A DNA stretch of 64,000 bases from Calvatia gigantea. Lineage: Eukaryota > Basidiomycota > Agaricomycetes > Agaricales > Lycoperdaceae. Positions within the stretch are counted from its first letter, which is position 1. Each line of letters opens with the position of its first letter. Position numbers and translations under genes: made by a program. Positions 50,328 through 60,398 of the stretch are shown here, piece by piece. Where the stretch lies: NCBI GenBank assembly GCA_025093985.1, contig JACAAK010000006.1:1054001-1118000 (forward strand), given 5' to 3'. The notes beneath the pieces were generated by a model. It had not been told where the DNA came from, did not search any database, and saw only the letters and a list, made by a program, of their open reading frames with translations.

Positions 50328-51254
50328 CAGCGATGCGTCACTGGGTGTACACCACAAGACCTGGGCAACTGGGTCTTCCTCAGTGTGATGGGCATTTCGG
50401 GCGACCGGTGTTACGAACTTACCACACCCCCGGACTCTCCGCACTAACGTATTAACTTTCCAAATGGACTTCCCACTCTTTTCTTGTATACCCCGGTCCG
50501 TTCTTTATTTATTCATCACATGTACTTCTACCTTTGCTTCTTATGATTCATTCTGAATCATGTTCCTGTTTCACCTTCATCTTTCCCATCATCGTACTTC
50601 TCTTTACCTGACTCCGTCTTCTTATGACTCATACTCGTTCTTCTATTCATTCCACCTATCCCCATGATTCCTTAAATTACCAATTAACCCGTAGTAGTTC
50701 TCATTGACTCATATTTACTTACTATGTAATCTCTCATCTCGTATTCGTAGCTAGTATATAAACCTTAAGTAGTACTTTGTATTACTTTAGGTTATTCTAG
50801 TAACAAGCTTCCTTATCTTCGCTCGTCTGCTACAAGGCTAACAACCTTGGGGACTGCAGTGACATTTAACTCGGACTTCTCAGGCAAGCGCGAGCTTCTA
50901 CTCGAGGGAGCGATCCGAAGCCTGCACAGAAGTCATTGAGACTTGTCAAATACTCCTGGGCTATAGCGTTGAACCTCTCCCTGAGTGGAGACGATCCGGG
51001 CCCGGTTGCGAAGTAAGGTAACGCACGTAACAACCAGGGTAGTTTGTTCAGTAGGGGGCGGCTTGGGTCAGGTTGGGTTGGAAAGCTTCGGTTAGTACGG
51101 CTTGGGCTGGGTTGGGCTGCTTGTAAAAGGTAGATTACTCTTAACTCATCAGACAATGTAGTCAGGGTCTTTGTACTTTGCTACACGCGGACTGCGATCG
51201 GGCACCGCGTTATAAATTGGCGCAAGCCATGATTTAAAAAAAAAAAAAAAAAAA
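50328..51254 (+). mobile_element. LINE-J: 5'-truncated LINE 3' UTR inserted in LINE-I, carrying a gypsy solo LTR
   Basis: This plus-strand fragment of about 300 bp of 3' UTR plus A-tract (51236-51254) is interrupted by a 624-bp gypsy LTR. It is flanked by AAGACTTCTCCACCCAG at 50311-50327 and its partner ending at 51269; the leading A bases merge with the tail. Despite its small size it keeps the 3' terminal mini-hairpin. Confidence 0.9.
50409..51032 (+). repeat. Ty3/gypsy solo LTR
   Basis: This 624-bp LTR, TGTTACGAACTTACC...CACGTAACA, has no internal domain. It is flanked by ACCGG (50404-50408) and ACCAG (51033-51037), a 5-bp duplication with one G-to-A change at a CpG. It contains a TATA box (TATATAAA, 50755-50762). 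It is strongly similar to the gypsy 5' LTR at 59534-60158. The window thus shows at least two insertions of this gypsy family besides the old gag remnant. Confidence 0.93.
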
Positions 51255-51387
51255 GACTTCTCCACCCAGTAGGCCAGAAGACCAGCGACCCCACAGGAAC
51301 CCCCCACGCACGCCAGCTCAACTGATCCCAGCATCGTCTGGTCTGAATGCAAACTTGGTACTTGAGCATGACAAGTCTGAGGTATTT

Positions 51388-52383
51388 TGTGGCTTTTCGA
51401 CAGGGAGGCGTCGCATCTAGGGTCGACTCTTCTGTCATATGTAGATGATGGCACCATCATTGCCCAGTCTAAGGACTGGGGTTCTAACCTTGTGGCTCTC
51501 AAGGAGGCATATGGTATTATATTTAGACTCTTTGAGCAATTCACCCTGGTACTTGAGCATGACAAGTCTGAGGTATTTGACTTCCTGAATGCGAATTCTG
51601 GGGCATTTGCATTCAGACCAGATGATGCTGGGATTGGTTGAGCTGGCACACATGGGGAGTCCCTGCAGGGTCGCTGGTCTTCTGGCCTACTGGGTGGAGA
51701 AGTCTTAAGGCAACAGGGGTAGGGTCCCTGGGGGGTGCTTCTGGCCTTGGCTGGTGGTGCTCCTTTCCTGGGCCTGGTTAGGGGCTTCATAGGGGGTGAA
51801 GGCAAAAAAAAAAATGGGGGTGGGATCCTCGGGTGGCAGTACAGGTTCGTCCTGCTAAGCTGCTTTCTTGGGTGCCATCTAGGTGGCGCTTCAAGTTGCT
51901 ACCCTGCCTACTGGGTTGCTCTAGATCAGGGCTAGGCTGATACCCTTTCGTCTGGGAAGTTGGGGGTAAAGCGGCTCCAAGTGGGGGGTCCTCGTGCTGG
52001 CTCTTCTGACTACACCTGTCCCCTCCTGGGCACCTGGGCACTGCTGCTGCTGGGCCTGCTGCTTGTGGGATGATCAGGACACTATGGATGAGCTCTGCTC
52101 AGCCATGGTGTGTCACTGGGTGTACACCACAAGACCTGGGCAACTGGGTCTTCTTCAATGTGATGGGCATTTTGGGGAACCGGGAGATTTAGCAAGTAGG
52201 GGGTGGTCTGGTCTGGTCTGGGTTTGTGCTTGGGTTGGGTTGGGTTGCCTCTAAACAGTAGATTACTTGTAACTCATTGAACTTTGTAGTTGGGGCTTTG
52301 TACTTGGCTACACGCGGACTGCGATCAGGCACCATGTTATAAATTGGCACAAGCCTTGATTTAAAAAAAAAAAAAAAAAAAAA
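51388..52383 (+). mobile_element. LINE-N: 5'-truncated, internally deleted LINE inserted in LINE-M
   Basis: It begins TGTGGCTTTTCGACAG, the same point where LINE-M begins, and encodes the RT segment with YVDD (51388-51577). It then jumps to the last 20 codons of ORF2 (DFLNANSGAFAF...; stop 51639-51641), followed by the 3' UTR and poly(A) 52363-52383. The flanks AGTCTGAGGTATTT (left) and AGTCCAAGGTATTT (right) are a duplication of AGTCCGAGG-type sequence in which the CpG decayed differently on each side. About 2 kb of ORF2 is missing internally. Confidence 0.9.
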
Positions 52384-52923
52384 GTCCAAGGTATTTCACT
52401 TCTCCCATAGACATGGGGATGATAATCTGCTGATTGACCTGGGCTTTGTCCCATTCACTGGTGATACACTGCTCCGGCCCAAGCCCTACTGGAGGTACTT
52501 GGGCTTCTACTTTGACCGTGCCCTTACCTTTAAGGAGCATGTCTGCTACTACTCTGCCAAAGCTCTGTCTACAGTGAAAGCCATGAAGATGCTTGGTAAT
52601 TCTATGAGGGGCTTGTGGCCTATGCAGAAGCACCTCCTCTATCAGTCATGTGTTGTTCCCATTGCGACATATGGCTTCAAACTTTGGTTCTTCAGGGGGT
52701 TCTGCTGCAAGGCAGCCCTTAAGAGCCTTAATGTCATGCAGAGACAGGCAGCCCTGTGGATTTCAGGTGCATTCCAGACTGCTCCTATGGGGGCTGTGGA
52801 GTTGTTCACAGGTCTCATACCCATCTAGCTTCATATACAGAAACTTGCTGTTAGGTTGGATTACAGGATTAAAATTCTGTCGCCTAATCACCCTCTTAGG
52901 GCTCTCATGAGCCCTGAGTATTC
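52384..52923 (+). pseudogene. LINE-M ORF2, block 3 (post-RT thumb region)
   Basis: This continues LINE-M after the LINE-N insertion: HFSHRHGDDN, YWRYLGFYFDRALTFKEHV, then LIPI followed by TAG at 52826-52828 (CAG in intact copies), up to SPEYS. The last 13 bases, GCCCTGAGTATTC (52911-52923), are the left half of the LINE-L duplication. Confidence 0.9.
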
Positions 52924-52925
52924 GG

Positions 52926-54865
52926 GGGTAGGGCAGGGATCGGCCCTCTCTCCCGTCCTGTCGGCCTTATACATAGCTCCGCTAATGTGGCTTTTCGACA
53001 GGGAGGCATCACGTCTAGGGACGACTCTTCTGTCATATGTCAATGATGGCACCATCATTGCCCAGTCGAAAGACTGGGGGTCTAACCTTGTGGCTCTTAA
53101 GGAGGCATATGGTATTATATTCAGGCTCTTTGAACGCTTCGCCTTGGTACTTGAACACGACAAGTCCGAGGTCTTTCACTTCTCCCGCAAACATGGGGAT
53201 GATAATCCACCAATTGACCTGGGCTTTGCCCCGTTCACTGGTGATACGCCACTCCGGCCCAAACCCTATTGGAGATATTTGGGCTTCTACTTCGACCGTG
53301 CCCTTACTTTCAGGGAGCATGTTCGCTATTACTCCACTAAAGCACTTTCTATGGTGAAAGCCATGAAGATGCTTGGTAATTCTACGAGGGGCTTGTGGCC
53401 TATGCAGAAGCGCCTCCTCTACCAGTCATGTGTTGTTCCTATTGCAACATATGGCTTTAAACTCTGGTTCTTCAAGGGCTCTCGCTGTAAGGCAGCCCTT
53501 AAGAGCCTGAACGTCATGCAAAGACGGGCGGCCCTGTGGATTACAGGTGCCTTCCGGACTGCTCCTACTGGGGCCACGGAGTCATTCGCGGGTCTCATAC
53601 CCATCTAGCTTCATATACAGAAGCTTGCTGTCAGGTCGGACTACAGGATTAAGACCCTGTCACCTAACCATCCGCTCAGGGCCCTTATGAGCCCTGAATA
53701 TTCTGGGTCTGCTAAGCTGCACGCTCGCTCTATCGGTCTTATGTCTCCTGTAGTTCGCAAGAAGACTAAGGGCTCCTTGATCCAGGCTGATGCCAACCTG
53801 GTAAACCTCGTCGAGGAATTTGAGCCTATGGCTTCAATTAATCGGCCTGGATACCGCCTGATGGACTGCCACCCTGACCAGGTGTCGTTCATGGAGGTGA
53901 AACTCAATGCGGAGGGTAATACTGACCCCGAGCACATGTATGCTCTCAACGCGCGCCTCAGGGAGTGCAGAGAGGACCTCAGGACTGTTCATATGGCGAC
54001 GGACGCAAGTCTGCCGCTCCATGGCAAGTTCCAGGCAGTTTCGTCTGCCCATGTCTATCGCCAGCGGGAGTGTCTTTGGGAGATCACTCGCATGGCAGGT
54101 CGAGTTATGGCACCTGATGCTGAGCTCATGGCCATTGCACTTGGCGTTCACTTTGCTCTTAAGCAGGGTGACGTCAGGCTCATACATGTATTCACTGACT
54201 CTATTGTGTCAGCGAAGCTCGCAGTTGATCCGTCTACACATTCTGGGCAGATGCTGTCCCAAGGGGTGTGTGTGGCACTGAAACAATGGCTCTCTGGGGA
54301 TCCCCGGAGGGGCATTGAATTTCTTGCTGTCCCTTCTTCCGAGAAGTGGGAGTTCCACCATGCTGTTCACCGGCATGTCACCTCGTTCCCTCAGGTCGCT
54401 TATGGCCTGAGGCCGTTCACTTCTATTGCCCGCCTGCGCAAGGAGGCGGTCGACGATGTTCTGGAGTCATGGCGTCAGCTGTACTCTACCTCTTCTTACA
54501 AGGGGCATAGCAATATGGATCTTGCCTCTGGGGTGGACCCATCTGTTCCAGGGAAGCCGACCTACCTTTCTGGTGGGCCTTGGCTCCCTCATGTTAGCGG
54601 CTCTAACTCGCTTTGTGCGAGGGCTATGCGTACCGTCACAGGTCATGCTCCGATTGGGTCGTACCGTGTACGATTCTTTCCTAATGAAAGCGTTGGCTGC
54701 TTGTGTGGTGCTGCTCTTGAGGGGCGCTATCACATTTTCGTCAGGTGTCCCAACCACAAGAGGGAACTTGACAGACCTCCTCAGACCATTCGTGAGCTGA
54801 TTGACTTTCTGAATGCAAACCCCGGGGCGTTTGCGTTCAGACCAGATGATGCTGGGATCGGTTGA
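52926..54865 (+). pseudogene. LINE-L ORF2, truncated, with nonsense codon and altered YVDD
   Basis: This is the C-terminal half of ORF2. The RT catalytic motif reads YVND (Asp to Asn) near 53035-53046. A TAG at 53606-53608 replaces a Gln codon at the same place as in LINE-M. From 53609 the frame is open to the TGA at 54863-54865, covering the RNase H motifs TDAS, DAELMAI and FTDS and the Cys/His cluster (CLCG...C). No product is expected because the 5' half and promoter are absent. Confidence 0.92.
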
Positions 54866-55594
54866 GCTGGCACGTGCGGGGGGCTCCTGTGGGGTCGTTG
54901 GTCTTCCAGCCTACTGGGTGAGGAAGTTGTAAGGCAACAGGGGTGGGGTCCCTGGGGGGTGCTTCTGGCCTCGGCTGGTGGTGCTCCTTTCCTGGGCCTG
55001 GTTTGGGGCTTTGCGGGGGGCGAAGGTTTTAAAAACGGGGGTGGGGTCCCCGGGTGGCGGTGCGGGTTCGTCCTGCTAAGCTGCTTTCTTGGGCACCGTC
55101 TAGGCGGTGCTTTGAGTTGCTACCCTGCCCGCTGGGTTGCCCTGGATCGGGACTGGGCCGATACCCTTTCATCTGGGAAGCTGGAGGTAAGGCGGCTCCA
55201 AGTGGGGGCCTCTTGCGCTGGCTCTCCTGACTACACCTGTCCCCCTGAGGGCACTTGGCCGCCGCTGCTGCTGGGTCCACCTCTTGAGGGATGATCAGGG
55301 CACCATCGCATTGCGACGGTGCGTCACTGGGTGTACACCACAAGACCTGGGCAACTGGGTCTTCCTCAGTGTGATGGGCATTTCAGGTGACCAGGGGATT
55401 TGGCAAGTAGGGGGTGGTCTGGTCTGGTCTGGGTTATCGCTTGGGTTAGGTTGGGTCGCTTCTGAACAGTAGATTACTCTCAACTCATCCGACTTTGTAG
55501 TTGGGGCTTTGTACTTAGCTACACGCAGACTGCGATCGGGCACCGCGTTATAAATTGGTGTAAGCCATGATTTAAAAAAAAAAAAAAAAAAAAA
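54866..55594 (+). other. LINE-L 3' UTR and poly(A)
   Basis: About 700 nt of 3' UTR are followed by 21 A. The terminal hairpin is degraded here (GGTGTAAGCC in place of GGCGCAAGCC). Confidence 0.8.
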
Positions 55595-56769
55595 GCCCTG
55601 AGTATTCTGGGTCTGCTAAGTTGCACACCCACTCCATTGGTCTTATGTCTCCTGCTATCTGCAAGAAGACTAAAGGCTCCCTAATTCAGGCTGATACCAA
55701 CCTGGTGAACCTCGTCGAGGAGTTTAAGCCTATGGCTTCAATTAATTGGCCCAGATATTGCCTGATGGACTACTACCCTGACCAGGTGTCATTCATGGAG
55801 GTGAAACTCAAGGTGGAGGGTAACACCGACCCCGAGCATATGTATGCTCTCAATGCGCACCTTAGGGAGTGCAGGGAGGACTTCAGGATTGTTCATATGG
55901 TGACAGACACAAATCTGCCACTTCATGGCAAGTTCCAGGCAGTTTTGTCTGCCCATGTCTATTGCCAGTGCGAGTGTCTTCGGGAGATCACTTGTGTGGC
56001 AGGCCGAGTTACAGCACCTGATGCTGAGCTCATGGCCATTGCACTTGGCATTCATTTTGCTCTCAAGCAGGATGATGTCAGGCTCATATACGTCTTTACT
56101 GATTCTATTGCGTCAGCAAAGCTCACAGTTGATCTGTCCATACACTCTAGGCAGATGCTGTCCCATGGAGTGTGTGTGGCGCTGAAGCAGTGGCTCTCTG
56201 GGGATCCCTGGAGGTGCATTGAATTCCTCGCTGTCCCTTCTTCCAAGAAGTGGGAGTTCCACCATGCCATTCACTGGCATGTTACGTCGTTCCCTCAGGT
56301 CGCTTATGGCCTGAGGCTGTTCACTTCTATTGTCCGCCTACGCAAGGAGGCAGTTGATGATGTTCTGGAGTCATGGCACCAGCTGTACTCTACCTCTTTA
56401 TATAAGGGGCGTAGTAATATGGATCTTGCCTCTGGGGCAGATCTGTCTATTCCAGGGAAGCCAACCTACCTTTCTGGTAGGCCTTGGCTCCCTCATGTTA
56501 GTCGCTCTAACTCACTGTGTGCAAGGGCCATGCATGCTGTTACAGGTCATGCTCCGATTGGGTCATACCACGTATGATTCTTTCCTAACAAAAGCATTGG
56601 CTGTTTGTGTGGCGCTACTCTTGAGGGGCACTATCACATATTCATCAGATGCCCTAACCACAAGAGGGAGCTTGACAGACCTCCTCAGACCATTCGTGAG
56701 CTGATTGACTTTCTAAATGCGAATCCGGGGGCATTCACATTCAGACCAGATGATGCTGGGATCGGCTAA
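55595..56769 (+). pseudogene. LINE-M ORF2, C-terminal block (RNase H and Cys/His cluster)
   Basis: This resumes at SPEYSGSAKLH and runs to the TAA at 56767-56769. The first Asp of RNase H is retained (TDTN for TDAS), as are DAELMAIALG and FTDS. A TGA at 56575-56577 (CGA in intact copies, RVRFF motif) cuts off the Cys/His cluster. Numerous Arg-to-His, Cys or Gln changes fit CpG decay. Confidence 0.9.
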
Positions 56770-57503
56770 GCTGGTGTGCGTGGGGGGCTCCTGCGGGGTC
56801 ACTGGTCTTCTGGCCTACTGGGTGGAGAAGTTATAAGGCAACAGGGGTGGAGTCCCTGGGGGGTGCTTCCGGCCTTGGCTGGTGGTGCCCCTTTTCTGGG
56901 CCTGGTTGGGGGCTTCACAAGGGGTAAAGGCATAAAATAATGGGGGTGGGGTCCCTGGGTGGCAGTGTGGGTTTGTCCTGCTCAGCTGCTTTCTTGGGCG
57001 CTGTCTAGGCAGCGCTTCGAGTTGCTACCCTACCTGTTGGGTTGCCCTGGATCAGGACTGGGCTGATACCCTTTCATCTGGGAAGTTGGGGGTAAGGCAG
57101 CTCCAAGTGGGGGGTCCTTGTGCTGGCTCTCCTGACTACACCTGTCCCCTCTCGGGCGCTTGGCTACCGTCGCCACTGGGCCCGCCACTTGTAGGATGAT
57201 CAGAACACCACTGCTGAGCTTCACTCAGCCGTGGTGTGTCACTGGGTGTACACCACAAGACCTGGGCAACTGGGTCTTCCTCAGTGTAATGGGCATATCA
57301 GGAAACCAAGGATCTTATAAGTAGGGAGTGGTCTGGTTCGGTTTGGGTGGGTTACTGCTTGGGCTGGGTTGGGCTGCTCATGAATGTAGTTTACTCTTAA
57401 CTCATTGAACTTTGTAGTTGGGGCTTTGTACTTAGCTACACGCAGACTATGATCAGGTACCATGTTATAAATTGGTGCAAGCCATGATATTAAAAAAAAA
57501 AAA
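56770..57503 (+). other. LINE-M 3' UTR and short poly(A)
   Basis: This diverged 3' UTR ends GGTGCAAGCCATGATATT and a 12-nt A-tract. The tail is shorter than in young copies (21-25 nt), as expected for an old insertion. Confidence 0.8.
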
Positions 57504-58025
57504 GGAGGAAAATTCCTCAGAAGGGAGTGCTCAAATGAGGGCCATAGAGGCTAGTTCTTCATCCAGCTTCTCAAGGGTGAAGTCCTGGGGCCTCAAATCC
57601 TTGATAGTCTTCACTGCATCCTCTACCCTATTGATTAAAGACTGTAGGGGCTCCTCCTCCTGTTTCCGAATGCTGAAGAGGTCATTATAGGCATTGAACC
57701 TCATCCCAGGACACTTCTGGAGGTGGATTGACTGGAGGGAAGTCCACATCTTCACTGGATCATCCTGAATCCCATTAAAATGGATCCTCTGGTCTGCCTC
57801 CATTATCAGAAAGAGCCAGCCAGCTGCTCTGTCCACTTTAGCCTCCCAAGCATCCCTAGCCAGTGCCTCAGTCTCAGAGGGGAAAGCAGGAGTGGCAGGA
57901 GTGGTGACCTTTCCAGAAACTATCCTCCACAGGCCATTGGCTTGCAGCTAGGCCTCCATCTCACTGGACCAGGTAAAGTAGTTGGTAGCATTAAGCTTCA
58001 CAAAATTTGGACCTCCTGACACCAT
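57504..58025 (-). pseudogene. Copia-4 gag fragment
   Basis: The ATG is at 58023-58025 (MVSGGPNFVKLNATNYFTW). It is clearly homologous to the Copia-1/2 gag start and to the EADQRIHFNGIQDD and RKQEEEPLQSLINRVED segments. Stops interrupt it at 57948 and 57531, and it ends at 57504 in the SEEFSS segment. It has no knuckle, protease or pol. Confidence 0.88.
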
Positions 58026-58151
58026 TTTTACGAGCTGGGGAGAGGAAATAGTGTAGAGGAAAAACATAGGAAGGATAGAGAGAAAGAAAAAGAGGAGAGA
58101 GACTGTGTAAAATCGTTGTTTTGGTGCTGTTAAAGTGCGGGGCCCATAACC
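58026..58151 (-). promoter_or_regulatory. Copia-4 leader and primer-binding site
   Basis: This untranslated leader ends beside the LTR in GGTTATGGGCCCCGC (coding strand, 58137-58151), the same initiator tRNA-Met-type primer site as in families 1 and 2. Confidence 0.78.
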
Positions 58152-58424
58152 TGTTGTAAGGTGCACATAGGGGGATGTGAAGTGGTCCTAATAGCAAAGA
58201 AATGATGTGTATTGATAGAGAGAATCTGTGGACAACTATAAGAGACTGAATTGTTGAGATACAGAGTTTTGCTCACCTGTGGACAACTGTAAGAGACTAA
58301 AGGTCCTCAAAGCATCCACAGGCAAACTACAAGTCCAACAGTCATGTGACTGTGTCACATGACTCAAATCTCCATCAGCTACAAGTCCCAATCTATTTAC
58401 AGACTGATAGGAGCACATCTAACA
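58152..58424 (-). repeat. Copia-4 5' LTR (family 3)
   Basis: This 273-bp LTR ends TCTAACA on the plus strand and starts TGTTGTAAGG there. It has two copies of a GTGGACAACTGTAAGAGA-type motif (one reads ACTATAAGAGA) and a perfect palindrome at 58340-58364 with 11-bp arms starting AGTCATGTGAC. Confidence 0.88.
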
Positions 58425-59533
58425 CCTGTTTCTTATAGCCAGCTTCTGCCAATTATTCCTCTGTCCAGTTGATGTTGAGAAGCCTTCCTGGCAATAGGGT
58501 CAAGAAGAGTAGAACTTCAGGTTTACTGGTTTTGTTTTATCCTCTACTAGATAGCATCAAGAAGAGTGGGACTATTCACTACTAGTTTGCCATTCTCTAT
58601 TATCCTCTATGTATTGATATGTTGAGAAGCCTCTGTCTAGTAGCATTGAGTAGAGTGGGCCTGGTTACCACTTTCTGATTTTTTTCCCACATTTCAAAAA
58701 GGGAAATGTCCCTTACACCCTCCTTCTTCTCCTGAACAATCATTTTACACCCTGACTCAACATTCCTTTGAATCACCTACTACACCACCACTCCAACATG
58801 CCTACCAACTAGAAGGACCTTCAGCATCTTACCTGGAAAGAATCTATTATATCCTACATACAAGATCTCAAAAACCAAAGCTACCACAAGAACTACCTGC
58901 ACCCACAAGGAAATCCAATGAACCCAAATCCCCTAAGCCATCTCAAAGTGGCAAATTCAACTATTTTTGACCCAATTCACCTGAACAATGCCTATTACAG
59001 GAATTACCACCACAAACACCATCCAGAGCCATATCCTCTTCCTAATTTGGAATTGAAAACCCCCAGACATTACCATCTATCCTTGAAGACAACTCAGACA
59101 ACAAAACATTCCACTAGCTGCCTGAACATCCAGATGACTTATCAATTGTCTCAAATAAGGAAGGAACTTACCTTATATACACTCCAGACACCCTTAAATA
59201 CCCAGACATCCCTGGTTTCGAATCCCAAGAACTAGTACATCCAAAAACCAAAACAATGGCTACTTCAACTCAAACTCAAACTCAAACAAGCACTCAGCCA
59301 CCCCCAGACCAACCACCTTCCAAAACATCAACCCTAATATTTAGAATCAGAATATGAAGACCTTCTAGTAGAAGATCTTCCAGTAGAGGTCGAAGAGACA
59401 GAGTGTCCTCTTCTTCCCCTCCCTCCTCATAAAGTTCCAGTAATGCTCCATCCACTCCATCCTCTTTCTTACTTGGAGGTGGAGGTGGAGGCTGATGAAG
59501 ATATCAAACTTCTGCCATATAGTTTATAGAAAA
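58425..59533 (+). pseudogene. Old Ty3/gypsy remnant: leader and gag N-terminal part
   Basis: This is collinear with 60208-61220 of the younger gypsy element: the same leader (GCCAGCTTCTGCC, TTGAGAAGCCT) and gag start region (SYLERIYYI, RSQKPKLPQELPAPTRKS). Many stops are present, and nearly all CpG dinucleotides of the younger copy are TpG or CpA. It is cut on the left by the Copia-4 LTR and on the right by the LTR of the younger gypsy, which landed in gag. Confidence 0.87.
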
Positions 59534-60158
59534 TGTTACGAACTTACCACACCCCCGGACTCTTCGCATTAACGTATTAACCTTCCGTACAGACTTTCCA
59601 TTCTTGTTCCTGTATACCCCGGTCCGTTCTTTATTTATTTATCACATGTACTTTTACCTCCGCTTCTTATGATTCATTCTGAATCATGTTCCTGTTTCAC
59701 CTTCATCTTTTCCACCACTGTACTTCTCTTTACCTGACTCTGTCTTCTTATGACTCGTACTCGTTCTTCTATTCATTTCACCTATCCCTGTGATTCCCTA
59801 GATTACCAATTAACCCGTAGTAGTTCTCATTGACTCATATCTACTTACTACGTAATCTCTCATCTCTTATTCGTAGCTAGTATATAAACCTTAAGTAGTA
59901 CTTTGTATTACTTTAGGTTATTCTAGTAACAAGCTTCCTTATCTTCGCTCGTCTGCTACAAGGCTAACAACCTTGGGGACTGCAGTGACATTTAACTCGG
60001 ACTTCTCAGGCAAGCGCGAGCTTCTACTCGAGGGAGCGATCCGAAGCCTGCACAGAAGTCATTGAGACTTGTCAAATACTCCTGGGCTATAGCGTTGAAC
60101 CTCTCCCTGAGTGGAGACGATCCGGGCCCGGTTGCGAAGTAAGGTAACGCACGTAACA
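59534..60158 (+). repeat. Gypsy 5' LTR
   Basis: This 625-bp LTR runs TGTTACGAAC...CGTAACA. It is highly similar to the solo LTR at 50409-51032, with scattered differences (for example CATTCTTGTTCCTG against CACTCTTTTCTTG). Confidence 0.93.
59881..59888 (+). promoter_or_regulatory. TATA box in gypsy LTR
   Basis: TATATAAA lies about 280 bp before the LTR end and is conserved in the solo LTR (50755-50762). It is the likely core promoter; the transcript start would be some 30 bp downstream. Confidence 0.65.
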
Positions 60159-60398
60159 TAAGAATAACCTCACCTCCCTTCTCTCGTTTCTATACGACTC
60201 CAGTCTCTTACGGCCAGCTTCTGCCGACTATCCCTCCGTCCAGTTGACGTTGAGAAGCCTTCCCAGTAATAGGGTTAAGAAGAGTGGAACTTCGGGTCCA
60301 CTGATTTGTTTATCTGTCCTCCGCCAAGCAGCGTTGAGAAGAGCGGGCCTGGTTACCGCTATCTGTCTTTCTTCACCACGTCGCGAAAAGGGAAATGA
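60159..60398 (+). other. Gypsy leader
   Basis: About 240 nt of untranslated sequence lie between the LTR and the open gag frame. The bases next to the LTR (TAAGAATAACC) should be the primer-binding site, but I do not recognise a tRNA match. A TGA at 60396-60398 closes the gag frame upstream. Confidence 0.6.

Larger units (their letters stand above)
49648..51354 (-). mobile_element. LINE-I: 5'-truncated LINE (3' UTR only) inserted in LINE-M
   Basis: This minus-strand insertion starts with poly(T) at 49648-49666 and has a 3' UTR that is interrupted by LINE-J and ends in the last ORF2 codons near 51353. It is flanked by TGGTACTTGAGCAT at 49634-49647 and 51356-51369. Sequence divergence from young copies is moderate, with frequent CpG loss. 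Confidence 0.92.
52924..55594 (+). mobile_element. LINE-L: 5'-truncated LINE inserted in LINE-M
   Basis: This 2671-bp insertion begins in the RT at VGQGSALSP and runs through the ORF2 end, 3' UTR and poly(A) (55574-55594). It is flanked by the exact 13-bp duplication GCCCTGAGTATTC (52911-52923, 55595-55607). It is younger than LINE-M but older than LINE-B/D/E, judged by the number of CpG transitions. Confidence 0.94.
49474..57503 (+). mobile_element. LINE-M: old 5'-truncated LINE with four nested LINE insertions
   Basis: The host copy is in four blocks: 49474-49647, 51356-51387, 52384-52923 and 55595-57503. Joined in order, with duplications removed, they read continuously through ORF2 from WLFDREAS, through YVDD, to the end of ORF2, the 3' UTR and a 12-nt A-tract (57492-57503). 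Insertions are LINE-I, LINE-N and LINE-L, with LINE-J inside LINE-I and a gypsy solo LTR inside LINE-J. The host sequence has many stops. Its left flank is copia pol and its right flank is copia gag on the other strand, with no duplication found. Confidence 0.9.
57504..58424 (-). mobile_element. Copia-4: family-3 copia remnant (5' LTR, leader, gag N-terminus)
   Basis: This minus-strand remnant consists of an LTR of 273 bp (58152-58424), a leader with primer-binding site, and about 170 codons of gag cut off at LINE-M's poly(A). Gag has a TAG at 57948-57950 and a TGA at 57531-57533. The LTR is shorter than and diverged from family 1 but shares its internal motifs. No 3' half is present. Confidence 0.9.
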
